DNA of 64,000 nt from Candidatus Gastranaerophilales bacterium (GCA_944324165.1 CALUVG010000008.1:1-64000), one strand, 5' to 3'; counted from the stretch's first letter, positions 1-8,183 are shown. Translations and numbers: made by a program. The notes: generated by a model from the sequence alone, not told the origin.

Positions 1-30
1 TATAATGCATTAGCTGCAATGAAAGGATAA
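1..30 (+). CDS. 3' end of an upstream gene (partial)
   Basis: Frame 1 reads nine codons ending in TAA at 28-30. Only the last residues (ending AAMKG) are visible, so no product can be named. The next gene starts 7 bases later, as in an operon. This could be chance. Confidence 0.3.
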   Translation, partial: YNALAAMKG

Positions 31-37
31 ATCATTA

Positions 38-481
38 ATGCAAAATGAATTGGAATATCAAGATAACGAATTACACGAATTGTACGAAAAGTACAAATAT
101 AAATCCTGGGTCGCTTATCTGTATTTAATTGGATATAGTGATTTTGCTCTTCAAAGGTTTTATATTGGTAGTAAAATATCACTACAAATTGGAATTATAT
201 TCTGTTTTATAAAATTAACATCACTCATATTGTATTCATTATCCAGAGAAAAGGGATTTATTGTTTTTTCTGATGTCACAGAATGGGGGCTTATACTTTT
301 TGACCTATTTTACATTCCTAGATTAGTTAAAAATATGAACGATGAATTACTAAATAATATAAAACAATTGAGAAATATTAAATTTCAAGCTCGCCAAACA
401 ATCTGGAATTATTTTGCACCGGTTTCGCTGATTTTACGCGTAATTATAGGATTATATCTTATTGAAACTTATAAACATTAA
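38..481 (+). CDS. TM2-domain membrane protein
   Basis: A 147-residue predicted inner-membrane protein. After a charged N-terminus (residues 1-22) comes a TM2-like pair of membrane helices with QRFYIG at about residue 55, matching the family motif (D/H)RFYLG. A third hydrophobic stretch contains DLFYIP near residue 89, which matches the end of TM2 domains. A last helix lies near the C-terminus. AAAGGA precedes the ATG. TM2 proteins are small membrane proteins of mostly unknown role and are frequent next to prophages. A second TM2 gene lies at 7119-7532. The family call is fairly good; the function is unknown. Confidence 0.6.
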   Translation: MQNELEYQDNELHELYEKYKYKSWVAYLYLIGYSDFALQRFYIGSKISLQIGIIFCFIKLTSLILYSLSREKGFIVFSDVTEWGLILFDLFYIPRLVKNMNDELLNNIKQLRNIKFQARQTIWNYFAPVSLILRVIIGLYLIETYKH

Positions 482-593
482 ATATTCAATATTTATGTTT
501 CTGAGAAATTTGTTCTAATCTTAGGGTTTGGTGGTGTAATTATTAATGATAAGTAATAAAAGTTTTTGTGTTATTATTATATCAGAGGTAAAA

Positions 594-1109
594 ATGAGTT
601 TTTCTTATCACAAAAAATTTTATAACCAAACAAATAAATTATCAGATAGATGCGAAAGCCTTGAAGATATTAACTTCACACCTTTGGCTAATATTCAACA
701 AATTGAAATGTATGATAAATATTATGACACATCTTTTGTGGTACCTTTTCTAGTTGTTTATTATTTGGTGGACACCCTGATGCGTCTCTTATCAGAAGAA
801 TATAAATATTTATATTTCCCGCTGACTATTCTAGCCGTGCTGTGTTATTTGGGCTGCAGAATTCAAAGGTTAAAATATAAAAAATATTGTTTAGGATTAC
901 CCCAAACCTGTTCAACTTCCCTATTGGAACATTTTTCTAAATTTTATATAAATATAAATAGTATATTATTGACATTACTATTACCATGTCATATTGTGAT
1001 TTTGCTTAGTAGTAGAGCTAATATTATTATGGATATTATCATTTCGATATTTATTTTTGCAAATATTCTTGCAAGAATGGGAGATAATAACAACAGAGTA
1101 GATGTTTAA
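594..1109 (+). CDS. Small multi-pass membrane protein, paralog A
   Basis: I place the start at 594, not at an upstream ATG at 546, because AGAGGT lies just before it and the protein then begins MSFSYHKKFY, like its paralog at 2453-2872 (MSFSYHKKYY). The 171-residue protein has about four hydrophobic segments and no recognised domain. Shared features with the paralog are the N-terminal signature, a YY..D..L..LSE stretch, a LKYK/YC.GL block and a C-terminal hydrophobic run ending near LLP. It lies opposite in strand to the phage tail genes, like a prophage moron gene. Superinfection exclusion would be a guess. Confidence 0.55.
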   Translation: MSFSYHKKFYNQTNKLSDRCESLEDINFTPLANIQQIEMYDKYYDTSFVVPFLVVYYLVDTLMRLLSEEYKYLYFPLTILAVLCYLGCRIQRLKYKKYCLGLPQTCSTSLLEHFSKFYININSILLTLLLPCHIVILLSSRANIIMDIIISIFIFANILARMGDNNNRVDV

Positions 1110-1112
1110 AGA

Positions 1113-2369
1113 TTATACTGTTTTCTTTTTGAATCCCTTTAATTGTGCAAAATCATCAAGCGTTTCTGCAATAATCTGTTTTACGGAATCCGTAAAATCA
1201 AATTGGAATATTGGATAAATGTGTGAAATTTGTTCTGTATTTTTAATATTAGAATTAATTAGATCATTATTATTTAAGTTTATGTAATGTAATTCCGTTT
1301 CCTCTGGTACATTTTCTAAATCTGCGTATGAGTCTGGAGCTATGGTGTTATCAATGGATAAGTTAATTACTTCAGTCTTTGTATCAAATAAATCCTTAGC
1401 TTGTTGTATGTATTGTAAGTCATTAGCATTATTATAGCGCTGCTGTAATCTTTTATTACTTTCATACCAGTTTGCATATGCAAGAGCAGCCCATGTGCTG
1501 CCAAGCGCTACAATAGAACTGGAACCCAGTAATTGAGCTGTGTTTTTAAATTTTGTAATGCCGCTGTAAATTTTAGGTAAATCTTTTCCTTGTATTCCTA
1601 AATAATTTAAAATACCACTATTTATCGTAGTTAATTTATATAATGATTCTTCACCAGATATATCTCTATCAAACATTCGATTTTCATAGTAGTTAGCTTT
1701 TACAAAAGATGAATTAAAATCTTTTGGCTTAACCTCTTCAGTATTATCCTTAATATAATCAGCGAACATATCTAAGAATACTGCCGAATTAAATATGGAA
1801 TCACCACTAGCATCTGGTATATTAAACGCTTTAGGGGCTTCTTTAGACCAGTTGGCTGCAGCTTTAAATTTATATCCTAAAGTTTTTTTAAACTCATCAA
1901 GGCTGACATATTCATTTTGGAGCATCTCTCCCATTTGTGATAGTATTCGGGCTATTTCTTCTTCTGACAAATTTTCTCTAAAACCGGCTAACATTGTACT
2001 AATCAGTAAATTATGTAATTCATCCTTAGAGTAATTAACGCTTTTTGTAAGTTTATACAAATCAGCATATGCAGCAGCAATTTGGCTGTATTCCATAGCA
2101 AGATGATCAACTTGTGTTCTGACAAAATCAAGTTCTTTAATTGCTTCTTCTGTTGAATCCGTGTATAAAGATAAATTTTTTATTAATTTTTCTTGAGTTT
2201 CTTGAGCTTCTGCAACTTCTACTGTATGAGGTATAAATATTTCATTAATCCAATCAAAAAAATTCTTTTTGATTACCTTTCCATCCTGTGAAGGTATATA
2301 TATAGCTTCAGGTGCATTTTCGTAATAGTTGCTTGCGTATGCTATTTGAGTCATATAATCATCTGTCAT
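1113..2369 (-). CDS. Short tape-measure-like phage tail protein
   Basis: A 418-residue protein in the place where a tape measure is expected, downstream of the tail chaperone pair. Residues about 60-175 are helical; the stretch around LSEEEIARILSQMGEM followed by LDEFKKTLG resembles the N-terminal domain of many tape-measure proteins. A glycine/alanine-rich hydrophobic segment lies near residues 280-300, as in tape measures. The length is short for a contractile tail, where 600-1200 residues are common, so it may be truncated or fit a short tail. No baseplate genes follow. The family call rests on position and helical motif, not on a conserved active site. Confidence 0.5.
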   Translation of the reverse strand: MTDDYMTQIAYASNYYENAPEAIYIPSQDGKVIKKNFFDWINEIFIPHTVEVAEAQETQEKLIKNLSLYTDSTEEAIKELDFVRTQVDHLAMEYSQIAAAYADLYKLTKSVNYSKDELHNLLISTMLAGFRENLSEEEIARILSQMGEMLQNEYVSLDEFKKTLGYKFKAAANWSKEAPKAFNIPDASGDSIFNSAVFLDMFADYIKDNTEEVKPKDFNSSFVKANYYENRMFDRDISGEESLYKLTTINSGILNYLGIQGKDLPKIYSGITKFKNTAQLLGSSSIVALGSTWAALAYANWYESNKRLQQRYNNANDLQYIQQAKDLFDTKTEVINLSIDNTIAPDSYADLENVPEETELHYINLNNNDLINSNIKNTEQISHIYPIFQFDFTDSVKQIIAETLDDFAQLKGFKKKTV

Positions 2370-2452
2370 AATTTGTCTCCTATTTTATGTGATTATTATT
2401 AATTGAAAATATAGATTTTTTTGTTATTATAATTATGATTAATGAGGTAAAA

Positions 2453-2872
2453 ATGAGTTTTTCTTATCATAAAAAATACTATCAAGATGATGATATAAAT
2501 TTAGATGCTGTAAATGAATTAAAATTTGATAATATTGAACAAAGTCAACTTTATTTGCATTATAAGTCCATGTACGAATTCAACTGGTTAAAATTTCTGT
2601 TAATATATTATTTTATTTTAGATTCGCTGCTCTTTTTATCTGAAAAATTCGTCATACTAATATTTTTTGTATTGTTTTTATTTTTTATTGAATACTCAAT
2701 TCGTATGAATTTAGTCTTAAAATATAAGGCTTATTGCCACGGATTGACGGAGTTGCCAGAATTTGAGCCTGTTGAAAAGTGTTTTTTGTATTATTGTGAA
2801 TTTGTGAAAGTTTTGTTTTTTGCTTTATTGCCTATTTACATATACAAAATACAACTTTTTTACTTTGAGTAG
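2453..2872 (+). CDS. Small multi-pass membrane protein, paralog B
   Basis: A 139-residue protein with about three hydrophobic segments. The start at 2453 follows a GAGG ribosome site and gives the MSFSYHKKYY beginning shared with paralog A at 594-1109. About 35 bases around the two start sites are nearly identical (few mismatches), while the rest has diverged, which points to duplication with constraint on the translation start or N-terminus. It sits between the tape-measure gene and the tail chaperone on the opposite strand. No function is recognised. Confidence 0.55.
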   Translation: MSFSYHKKYYQDDDINLDAVNELKFDNIEQSQLYLHYKSMYEFNWLKFLLIYYFILDSLLFLSEKFVILIFFVLFLFFIEYSIRMNLVLKYKAYCHGLTELPEFEPVEKCFLYYCEFVKVLFFALLPIYIYKIQLFYFE

Positions 2873-2886
2873 TTAAAATATATTAT

Positions 2887-3183
2887 TTAATATTTTCTTA
2901 TTATTGAACTTAGTTGTGAATGAATTTTGTTTTTATATTTTTCTTGAATATCATTTATCTTTTCTAGTTCTTTTATAATTCGTCTTTCTAACAACCATTC
3001 TTCTTGTGGAGTCAATTCTCTTAATTCATTTAGAGTCATTTTAAAATTGGCTTTTTTGTTTGCTATTAATAAATCCATAACGTGATTTAAGACGTCACCT
3101 TTTATTTGGACGATTGTTCGTTTAGTTGCATTAACAGACTCGATAATCTCTCTTTTAGTTTGTTCGCGAGTTTGTCTGTCCAC
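2887..3183 (-). CDS. Tail assembly chaperone, T frame (made by -1 frameshift)
   Basis: This charged, helical reading frame is open from 3255 to 2887 and overlaps the end of the G-frame gene by about 150 bases in the -1 frame. The only start-like codon, a GTG at 3183, has no ribosome site. In tailed phages the gene before the tape measure is often translated as a G protein and, after -1 slippage, as a G-T fusion that binds the tape measure. Slippage at 3213-3219 would join 124 G residues to 108 T residues (232 in total). I regard it as the second half of a fusion rather than an independent gene. Confidence 0.6.
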   Translation of the reverse strand: MDRQTREQTKREIIESVNATKRTIVQIKGDVLNHVMDLLIANKKANFKMTLNELRELTPQEEWLLERRIIKELEKINDIQEKYKNKIHSQLSSIIRKY

Positions 3184-3584
3184 TCTGTCGGTATTAGAGC
3201 GGACAAACTCGTAAAATTTCCGATATTCTCCTTTATAAAATGCATGACAACTACTCTATATTCGACAAAACCAACGCTCTGCCAGTATTTTTCCCATTCT
3301 GCTTGATCCAATTTTTTCCCATCAATTGTCATATGTTCTTTATTTAAGACAAGATTTGAAATGTATTTTAAGTCTTCTCTATTAAAGATATCTTTACATG
3401 CTTTATATAATGCTGTTAATAATTGTGCATCAGTTAAGTTGTTTGATATGCAGGTTGTAAGGCAAGCAAAAAAGGGAAAAAGTTTTTCCTCTATAATAAA
3501 TCCCAATGTTGTAAATTCTTCAAAGTATAAAGGTCGTGTTGTGTATGTGTGTCCGTTTATTTTACATTCTATTGTCATTTTCAT
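3102..3584 (-). CDS. Phage tail assembly chaperone, G frame
   Basis: A 160-residue protein with an N-terminal beta-rich part (KINGHTYTTRPLYFEEF) and a helical remainder, the layout of tail assembly chaperones of contractile-tail phages. It follows the sheath and tube genes and precedes the tape-measure-like gene, the standard position. Its end overlaps a -1 frame open reading frame, and an in-frame A AAT TTT heptamer lies at codons 122-124. The call rests mainly on gene order and the frameshift layout. Confidence 0.6.
   Translation of the reverse strand: MKMTIECKINGHTYTTRPLYFEEFTTLGFIIEEKLFPFFACLTTCISNNLTDAQLLTALYKACKDIFNREDLKYISNLVLNKEHMTIDGKKLDQAEWEKYWQSVGFVEYRVVVMHFIKENIGNFTSLSALIPTEWTDKLANKLKERLSSLLMQLNEQSSK
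3213..3233 (-). promoter_or_regulatory. Predicted -1 programmed frameshift signal
   Basis: On the minus strand the heptamer AAATTTT occupies 3219-3213 and is phased as A AAT TTT in the G frame, which fits X XXY YYZ. AAAGGAG lies just upstream (3234-3228), about 8 bases before the heptamer. That resembles the internal Shine-Dalgarno stimulator of E. coli dnaX. A -1 slip enters the open T frame directly at TAC (3213). Confidence 0.6.
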
Positions 3585-3620
3585 ATTCTCCTATTTAAAA
3601 TTTCTACAATTTAAATGACA

Positions 3621-3650
3621 TGCATGGTAAGGCTTAAGCCTTACCATGCA
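3621..3650. terminator. Perfect 30-base palindrome after the tail tube gene
   Basis: TGCATGGTAAGGCTT at 3621-3635 is followed directly by its exact reverse complement at 3636-3650. It lies between the tube gene stop (3667) and the chaperone start (3584). No T-run follows on the minus strand, so it may be an attenuating or RNA-stabilising hairpin rather than a full terminator. It could serve to set high tube but low chaperone expression. Confidence 0.5.
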
Positions 3651-3666
3651 GCCGTATTCGGCAAAA

Positions 3667-4047
3667 TTATTTACCGTTTCTGTAAAGTGCACTCCAGGTT
3701 ACTACTCTTGTGCGGGCATCCTGTTCTCCTGATATACTGGAGATTACACAATCTGTGAATGTGTCTGATATACCTGTGTTTAAGTCACGGACAACCAGTG
3801 TATCTTCTGTATAATTTATGTTGTCTTCAATTAACATAGGTAAGCTTACACTATCTGCCTTGAATGATCTTGTAATCCTCCACATTCTTTGATTGTTCGC
3901 GATGTTCAATCCTTCACCCTGAACGCCTTTGTACGGTTGTACGCTCTCTCCTTGTTGAGCTATACTGTATGCGTGGTCATCGCCTGTTCCGCTTAATGTT
4001 ATTCCACGCCACATAAATTCTATATTTTTACTATCATATACTGTCAT
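3667..4047 (-). CDS. Phage tail tube protein (DUF3277-like)
   Basis: A 126-residue beta-rich protein that would polymerise into the inner tube of a contractile tail. Length, the start MTVYDSKNIEFMWRG and the ending with repeated short strands (RTRVVTWSALYRNGK) resemble the tube family found next to DUF3383-type sheath genes. It starts 24 bases after the sheath stop, and AGGAG precedes the ATG. Gene order sheath-tube-chaperone supports the call. There is no catalytic motif to check. Confidence 0.65.
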   Translation of the reverse strand: MTVYDSKNIEFMWRGITLSGTGDDHAYSIAQQGESVQPYKGVQGEGLNIANNQRMWRITRSFKADSVSLPMLIEDNINYTEDTLVVRDLNTGISDTFTDCVISSISGEQDARTRVVTWSALYRNGK

Positions 4048-4071
4048 TTTGTTCTCCTATTTTTCAGTATT

Positions 4072-5214
4072 TTATTCCTCTTCACCAAGAATTTGTTCAA
4101 TGTCTTCATCTGATGGGTCTACGAAGAAAGTGAAATCAACTTTTTCGCCTACAATTGCATCATAATAGTAACCGGTCATTTTGAATTTTTTCTGTTCATA
4201 TGCTTCGGTATCTGTGTTCATAATGCTGTTTGCGCCAACTCTGATTGGAATTACATTTAAATGGTATCCTACCTGTTGATTTGTGGTCGGAATTATCAGA
4301 TTATAGGTTTGGAAACTTCTGAAACGTTTATCTGCCATTGATAAAAGCAAATTATTACCGGTTTCATCATAAATCGGCTTTTTATTGAAAAATTCCAATG
4401 CCATCAAGCCCATTGATTTTTTGATATAGTGTTTAATCATTTCGCGTTGTCTCAATTCGCCGCCAAGCATTCTTGAACCTATTACCCAGTTGTATCCAAA
4501 ACTGTCTGTTTGACCGCCTTCGATTGGTGAAACATTGGTGTAATAAGCAATATTTTTTGTTTTCATGTCTGAAATTTCAGAACCTGTATATGTTTCCGGT
4601 AAAATACCACTTAGCTGCGTGAATTGTGCTGAGCCATCCTTTGCACCAAAATAGCCGCAGGTTGAAGTTGAAGCAACAGCAGACGCGATTGGATCAGTTG
4701 CTGTTTTTCTGAATATTGCATATGTATAATTGTTTCCTGATGCAACAATATCAGATACATCAGAAGTGTTTGTAACTGCAATATCGCAGAATCTGTCATT
4801 TGTCTGGCACCAGTTTGCAACTTCTTTTAAATCTGCAGCAGTACGTGAAAGCGGTACAACTTTTGCAAAACGCCCGTCATACGCTTTTGCTTTATCAAGG
4901 GTTTCAGACAAACTTTCTTCTTCTGTTTGCTGCGCTACAATTAAATACATAATCTGGGAAGTGGTTTGAGAGTTATTTTTTTGATTAAATACAGCATTTG
5001 CCTCAATCGCAACCTGTGAAGATGCCTGAAAATCAGCAATTACTTCATCATAAGATGAATATTTTTTGACTCCGCTTTCAGGAAATTCTACACTTGTTTG
5101 CAAATCTGTACTTTCAAATTCTCCAACAAGAAGTATGTTTTTGAAGTATTCTTCTAAACTGCGTCCATCGGGAAGTTTAAAAAGAATACTTACCAGGTCA
5201 TTGTAAGTACTCAT
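4072..5214 (-). CDS. Phage contractile tail sheath protein (DUF3383-like)
   Basis: A 380-residue protein that would form the contracting outer sheath. Features typical of the DUF3383 group are the N-terminal DLVSILFKLPD segment, a central domain with the DRFCDIAVTNTSDVSDIVA stretch and a C-terminal domain of strands ending in FTFFVDPSDEDIEQIL. AAGGAG precedes the ATG. It is followed by the tube gene in the same direction. A sheath implies a myovirus-like tail or a phage-tail-like bacteriocin; no sequence here distinguishes these. Confidence 0.7.
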   Translation of the reverse strand: MSTYNDLVSILFKLPDGRSLEEYFKNILLVGEFESTDLQTSVEFPESGVKKYSSYDEVIADFQASSQVAIEANAVFNQKNNSQTTSQIMYLIVAQQTEEESLSETLDKAKAYDGRFAKVVPLSRTAADLKEVANWCQTNDRFCDIAVTNTSDVSDIVASGNNYTYAIFRKTATDPIASAVASTSTCGYFGAKDGSAQFTQLSGILPETYTGSEISDMKTKNIAYYTNVSPIEGGQTDSFGYNWVIGSRMLGGELRQREMIKHYIKKSMGLMALEFFNKKPIYDETGNNLLLSMADKRFRSFQTYNLIIPTTNQQVGYHLNVIPIRVGANSIMNTDTEAYEQKKFKMTGYYYDAIVGEKVDFTFFVDPSDEDIEQILGEEE

Positions 5215-5275
5215 TAGTTCTCCTTTTCATTTTTAATGTTTTCTACAATACTGAATGTGACCGGAAACACATTTT

Positions 5276-5830
5276 TTAAAAGTTATCAATATGTATTTCC
5301 AATTCTTTGCCGGTTTCCGGAGTAAATTCTTCTATATCTTCATATTCAAAAGGTAAATCAAATTCTTTTCTGAATTCCTGTGTTTGACCGGACAGTTTAC
5401 TGAAATCCCGAATATCTGAGACTTCTAATTCATTAATCACTATACCCTGTTCTGCAAATTTGTTGAATGTTTCTCTTGATTCTGTGAAAAGTCTTTCTAT
5501 GAATTCAATTATTTCAACAGTAAGCACATCAGCAATAGTAAAAAAATCTTCTGTCGAAAGTGCATAAACACCAAATGTAACAAGTAATTGTTTACTTCTT
5601 TTACGATAGTATTTACCATCGGATTTATATTCCTCAAATCGTTTGTTGATTTTTGCAATTTTTTTGTCGATCAGGGTGATATAAATCTTGTCCGGGCTTT
5701 GGTCTTTCAGTCTTCCCCAGAAAATTTCATCTCTGGAATCTTCCATTAATTCGAAATTTTCGGGGAATTCCTGAAAGATTTTTTCTTTAAGATAATCATA
5801 GATGATTTTTTTTACGGTATTTGTCTTCAT
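5276..5830 (-). CDS. Putative tail terminator/neck protein
   Basis: I place the start at 5830 because AAAGGA precedes this ATG; a longer frame reaching 5935 has no ribosome site. The 184-residue product has an N-terminal helix, a central strand pair (DKIYITLID, QLLVTFGVYAL) and a long helix (residues about 105-140). Tail terminator or neck proteins are usually encoded just before the sheath and share this size. No defining motif is seen, so the call rests on place and size. The acidic C-terminus is unusual. Confidence 0.4.
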   Translation of the reverse strand: MKTNTVKKIIYDYLKEKIFQEFPENFELMEDSRDEIFWGRLKDQSPDKIYITLIDKKIAKINKRFEEYKSDGKYYRKRSKQLLVTFGVYALSTEDFFTIADVLTVEIIEFIERLFTESRETFNKFAEQGIVINELEVSDIRDFSKLSGQTQEFRKEFDLPFEYEDIEEFTPETGKELEIHIDNF

Positions 5831-5840
5831 AAAATTTCCT

Positions 5841-6227
5841 TTACTTCTTTTTTGAACAAAATTCTTCATTTGTTCCCACACGTCTATTGTTAAAATTGTA
5901 GATAATACCGAAATTGTTATAAAACAATCGTTCATTATCGAGAGACCCTTTGCTGATATTTTGGAAGATAGGAACTTTTAGAGTTAATTTATCTCTGAGT
6001 TTAACGGCTTTATTCCCGGCACATCTTTTCAGAGTTTTAATTTTACCGTTAGCATCACAAATCTTTATAATAGCAACTGACTGCTTGCATACGGCACACT
6101 CATCAAGAAAGTAGAGCCGTTTCCAGCTTCCAAAATTTACAGGCAGGTCATAAATTTTGCAAGGTTGATTAACCCCGCAGCAATAAATGTATTTATCCAA
6201 AGCCAAGCCCTCCATCAATGTTGGCAA
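5841..6227 (-). CDS. Cysteine-containing protein of unknown function
   Basis: A 128-residue frame at the head of the tail operon, ending 11 bases before the next start. It has several cysteines (YCCG, C.VC, ..ICDANG, RCAG) that could bind zinc; they are spaced like an irregular zinc ribbon. The first ATGs (6227, 6215) have no ribosome site, so the start is uncertain. I do not recognise the family. Position suggests a phage structural or regulatory gene. Confidence 0.4.
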   Translation of the reverse strand: MPTLMEGLALDKYIYCCGVNQPCKIYDLPVNFGSWKRLYFLDECAVCKQSVAIIKICDANGKIKTLKRCAGNKAVKLRDKLTLKVPIFQNISKGSLDNERLFYNNFGIIYNFNNRRVGTNEEFCSKKK

Positions 6228-6332
6228 TCTGTTCTGGTTAAACCTTATGCGGGTGCTTTAAAGCAGTTTAGCCTTTGTATGCCAACTCCGGCTATTCATA
6301 ATATAACGAATTGTTTTTAAAATAACAAGTCG

Positions 6333-6397
6333 GTGAAAACATATAGACGAAAACATATAGGTGAAAACGTGTAGGTGTTTTCATGTAGGTGAAAATG
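6333..6397. repeat. Tandem 14-bp repeat, about 4.6 units
   Basis: Units of 14 bases start at 6333, 6347, 6361, 6375 and 6389 (partial). Three begin GTGAAAAC or ACGAAAAC and end ATAG or GTAG; the fourth has the inverted core GTGTTTTC. The block lies in the 255-base space between the tail operon and the plus-strand gene at 6483, a likely control region, and looks like iterated operator or iteron sites. Confidence 0.6.
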
Positions 6398-6482
6398 GGG
6401 ACAAAGAGGTCTGAAACCCTTGCTGTTACTGGGCTGGCAAAAAAATATTTTTACGTGTTTTTTGCAGTATAAAGGAGTTTAT

Positions 6483-7049
6483 ATGGAAAAAAACATAACC
6501 TTTACCTCAGGAATAAGGGCAATTACATGCAAACAATTTTCTAATGAATTTATGCGATTAGCTCCTAAATCAAGTGTGGATTATCCATGGACGCTGGCAG
6601 AATCTGTAAAAGGTACATCGGCATATACCCGTGGAGTTGCTGACTGTACGGTTTGCGGAATAACAGATGGTAAAGATGTCTTGTTAATGCATATTTGTCC
6701 TACAATGAAGAGCAACCATAATGTTAGTCAGCTGCGGCAGTTCATTGCAAATAAAATAGATTTAAAAAAGGATGATTTGCAAGGAATTTTAGTAGGCTCA
6801 AAGTTAAGTAAACTTAGCCAGAATATTTATAATATGTTTGCAGAGTTCTTAGAAAATTATAATATTCCTTTTTCAGAATTAAAAATTGCAAATGATAAGG
6901 TTAATGTGGGATATCTTGGTAATAAAGACGAATGGGTTATTTCATCTTTGAAAATGGATAAATTACTAAATAAGAATTATGAATCTAAAAAAGTATTTAG
7001 TGATACTTTCTCAAAGGTATGTGTTTCTTCAGAAGATGAGATTGTGTGA
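6483..7049 (+). CDS. Unknown protein with a CheD/CNF-like Cys-His pattern
   Basis: The start at 6483 follows a strong AAAGGAG site; an open frame reaches back to 6420 without one. The 188-residue protein has no signal peptide or membrane segment. Residues about 54-80 read as a cysteine followed by two strands and LLMHICP, so a cysteine lies 15 residues before a histidine. CheD- and CNF1-type glutamine deamidases have a similarly spaced Cys-His pair on a beta fold. This is weak evidence and the gene should be treated as unknown. It is next to a TM2 gene on the same strand. Confidence 0.4.
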   Translation: MEKNITFTSGIRAITCKQFSNEFMRLAPKSSVDYPWTLAESVKGTSAYTRGVADCTVCGITDGKDVLLMHICPTMKSNHNVSQLRQFIANKIDLKKDDLQGILVGSKLSKLSQNIYNMFAEFLENYNIPFSELKIANDKVNVGYLGNKDEWVISSLKMDKLLNKNYESKKVFSDTFSKVCVSSEDEIV

Positions 7050-7118
7050 TTAACATACTGATGACAAAATAGTTAAATTAGTTTATAATACTTGTGGAGA
7101 TAGTATGAAGGAGTAATT

Positions 7119-7532
7119 ATGAGTAAAATTATAAAAATAGATGGTGATGATATATTTATAGGGAATTCAGATGGTACAATTACTACTGTTCATCGTAATG
7201 ATTGCAGCGGTTTTACCCCGAATATAGGGGATGTTGTTGAAGTCTATAAAACAGAAACACAGGTTATTGTGTCTAAAAGTTCAACGTTGAGCCAATCAGA
7301 AATTGTACAGCAGGTGGAGCCGGGTAAGAGACCTGTCAATAAAGTTGCATATTGCCTTCTTACTTTTTTCGTGGGCGGGTTTGGAATACATAAATTTTAT
7401 GTCGGCAGGATAGGGGCAGGAATTATGTATTTGTTATTTTTTTGGACTTGTATACCGGCATTTTTAGCATTAATAGACCTTATTGTTGCAATATGTCAGC
7501 CGGCGGATGTAAACGGTAATATTTATGTGTAA
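7119..7532 (+). CDS. TM2-domain protein with N-terminal beta domain
   Basis: A 137-residue protein. Residues 1-60 are strand-rich and soluble (KIIKIDGDDIFIG..), like a small SH3-type or OB-type domain. Residues 70-137 are a clear TM2 domain: two helices joined by GGFGIHKFYVGRIGAGIMY, and DLIVA near the end. AAGGAG precedes the ATG. TM2 proteins with N-terminal soluble domains are common in Firmicutes and gut bacteria and of unknown role. Confidence 0.75.
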   Translation: MSKIIKIDGDDIFIGNSDGTITTVHRNDCSGFTPNIGDVVEVYKTETQVIVSKSSTLSQSEIVQQVEPGKRPVNKVAYCLLTFFVGGFGIHKFYVGRIGAGIMYLLFFWTCIPAFLALIDLIVAICQPADVNGNIYV

Positions 7533-7534
7533 AA

Positions 7535-8173
7535 TTATTTCTGTAAAATGTTATCAAGTTGCTTAAATAATACCATTACTTTTTGACAAGTGGGAACTAG
7601 ATTATTTGTCTTGGACTCGGCTAATCTCACAAGTGCTATATTCAAATTTTCTTGTTGTTCTGGCGTTCCTTGTGACATGCTTGAAAAGGAATGAATATCA
7701 TTATAGCATTTTTCATAATATTTAAGAAGTGAATTATTAGTTGAAATACTATCTAAGAAAAATTTTGCAGTTATATATAGATTAATTATACACTCACGTA
7801 ATTCATCATTAGTTATTTTCCCAATTTTTGATGTGTTTGCATTAAAAACAGTAAAATAATCTGTGCCCAGCGGATAAGAAAACCATAAGTATTTTTCATC
7901 TGTAAGTATTTTGGGCATAAATTCAAATTCGAATATCTGTCTCAATCCGTTCAGTTCCGCAATAATAGCTTTTATTGTAGCTTTAGTTTCAATTTCTTCT
8001 TGTTTTTTCAGTAATTCAAAATTATTTTCATAATTTTTCTGAACTGTATATATTGATGTAAATAAAGTAATTAAACCACCAACAACAACGCCACACATAG
8101 AAGTTAAAAATGTTGACCACTGAAATCCATTTGACACTGAACCTAGTAAAATTTCATGTATATTTATATGCAT
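7535..8173 (-). CDS. Membrane-anchored protein of unknown function
   Basis: A 212-residue protein with one transmembrane helix at about residues 20-42 (VVVGGLITLF), then a coiled-coil-like charged helix (NFELLKKQEEIETKATIKAIIAE) and a helical cytoplasmic domain. AAGGGTG precedes the ATG. Similar single-helix proteins are common in accessory islands next to restriction or abortive infection genes, but I do not recognise the family. It is on the same strand as, and 10 bases downstream of, the chimeric helicase/nuclease gene. Confidence 0.5.
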   Translation of the reverse strand: MHINIHEILLGSVSNGFQWSTFLTSMCGVVVGGLITLFTSIYTVQKNYENNFELLKKQEEIETKATIKAIIAELNGLRQIFEFEFMPKILTDEKYLWFSYPLGTDYFTVFNANTSKIGKITNDELRECIINLYITAKFFLDSISTNNSLLKYYEKCYNDIHSFSSMSQGTPEQQENLNIALVRLAESKTNNLVPTCQKVMVLFKQLDNILQK

Positions 8174-8183
8174 ATTTCACCCT

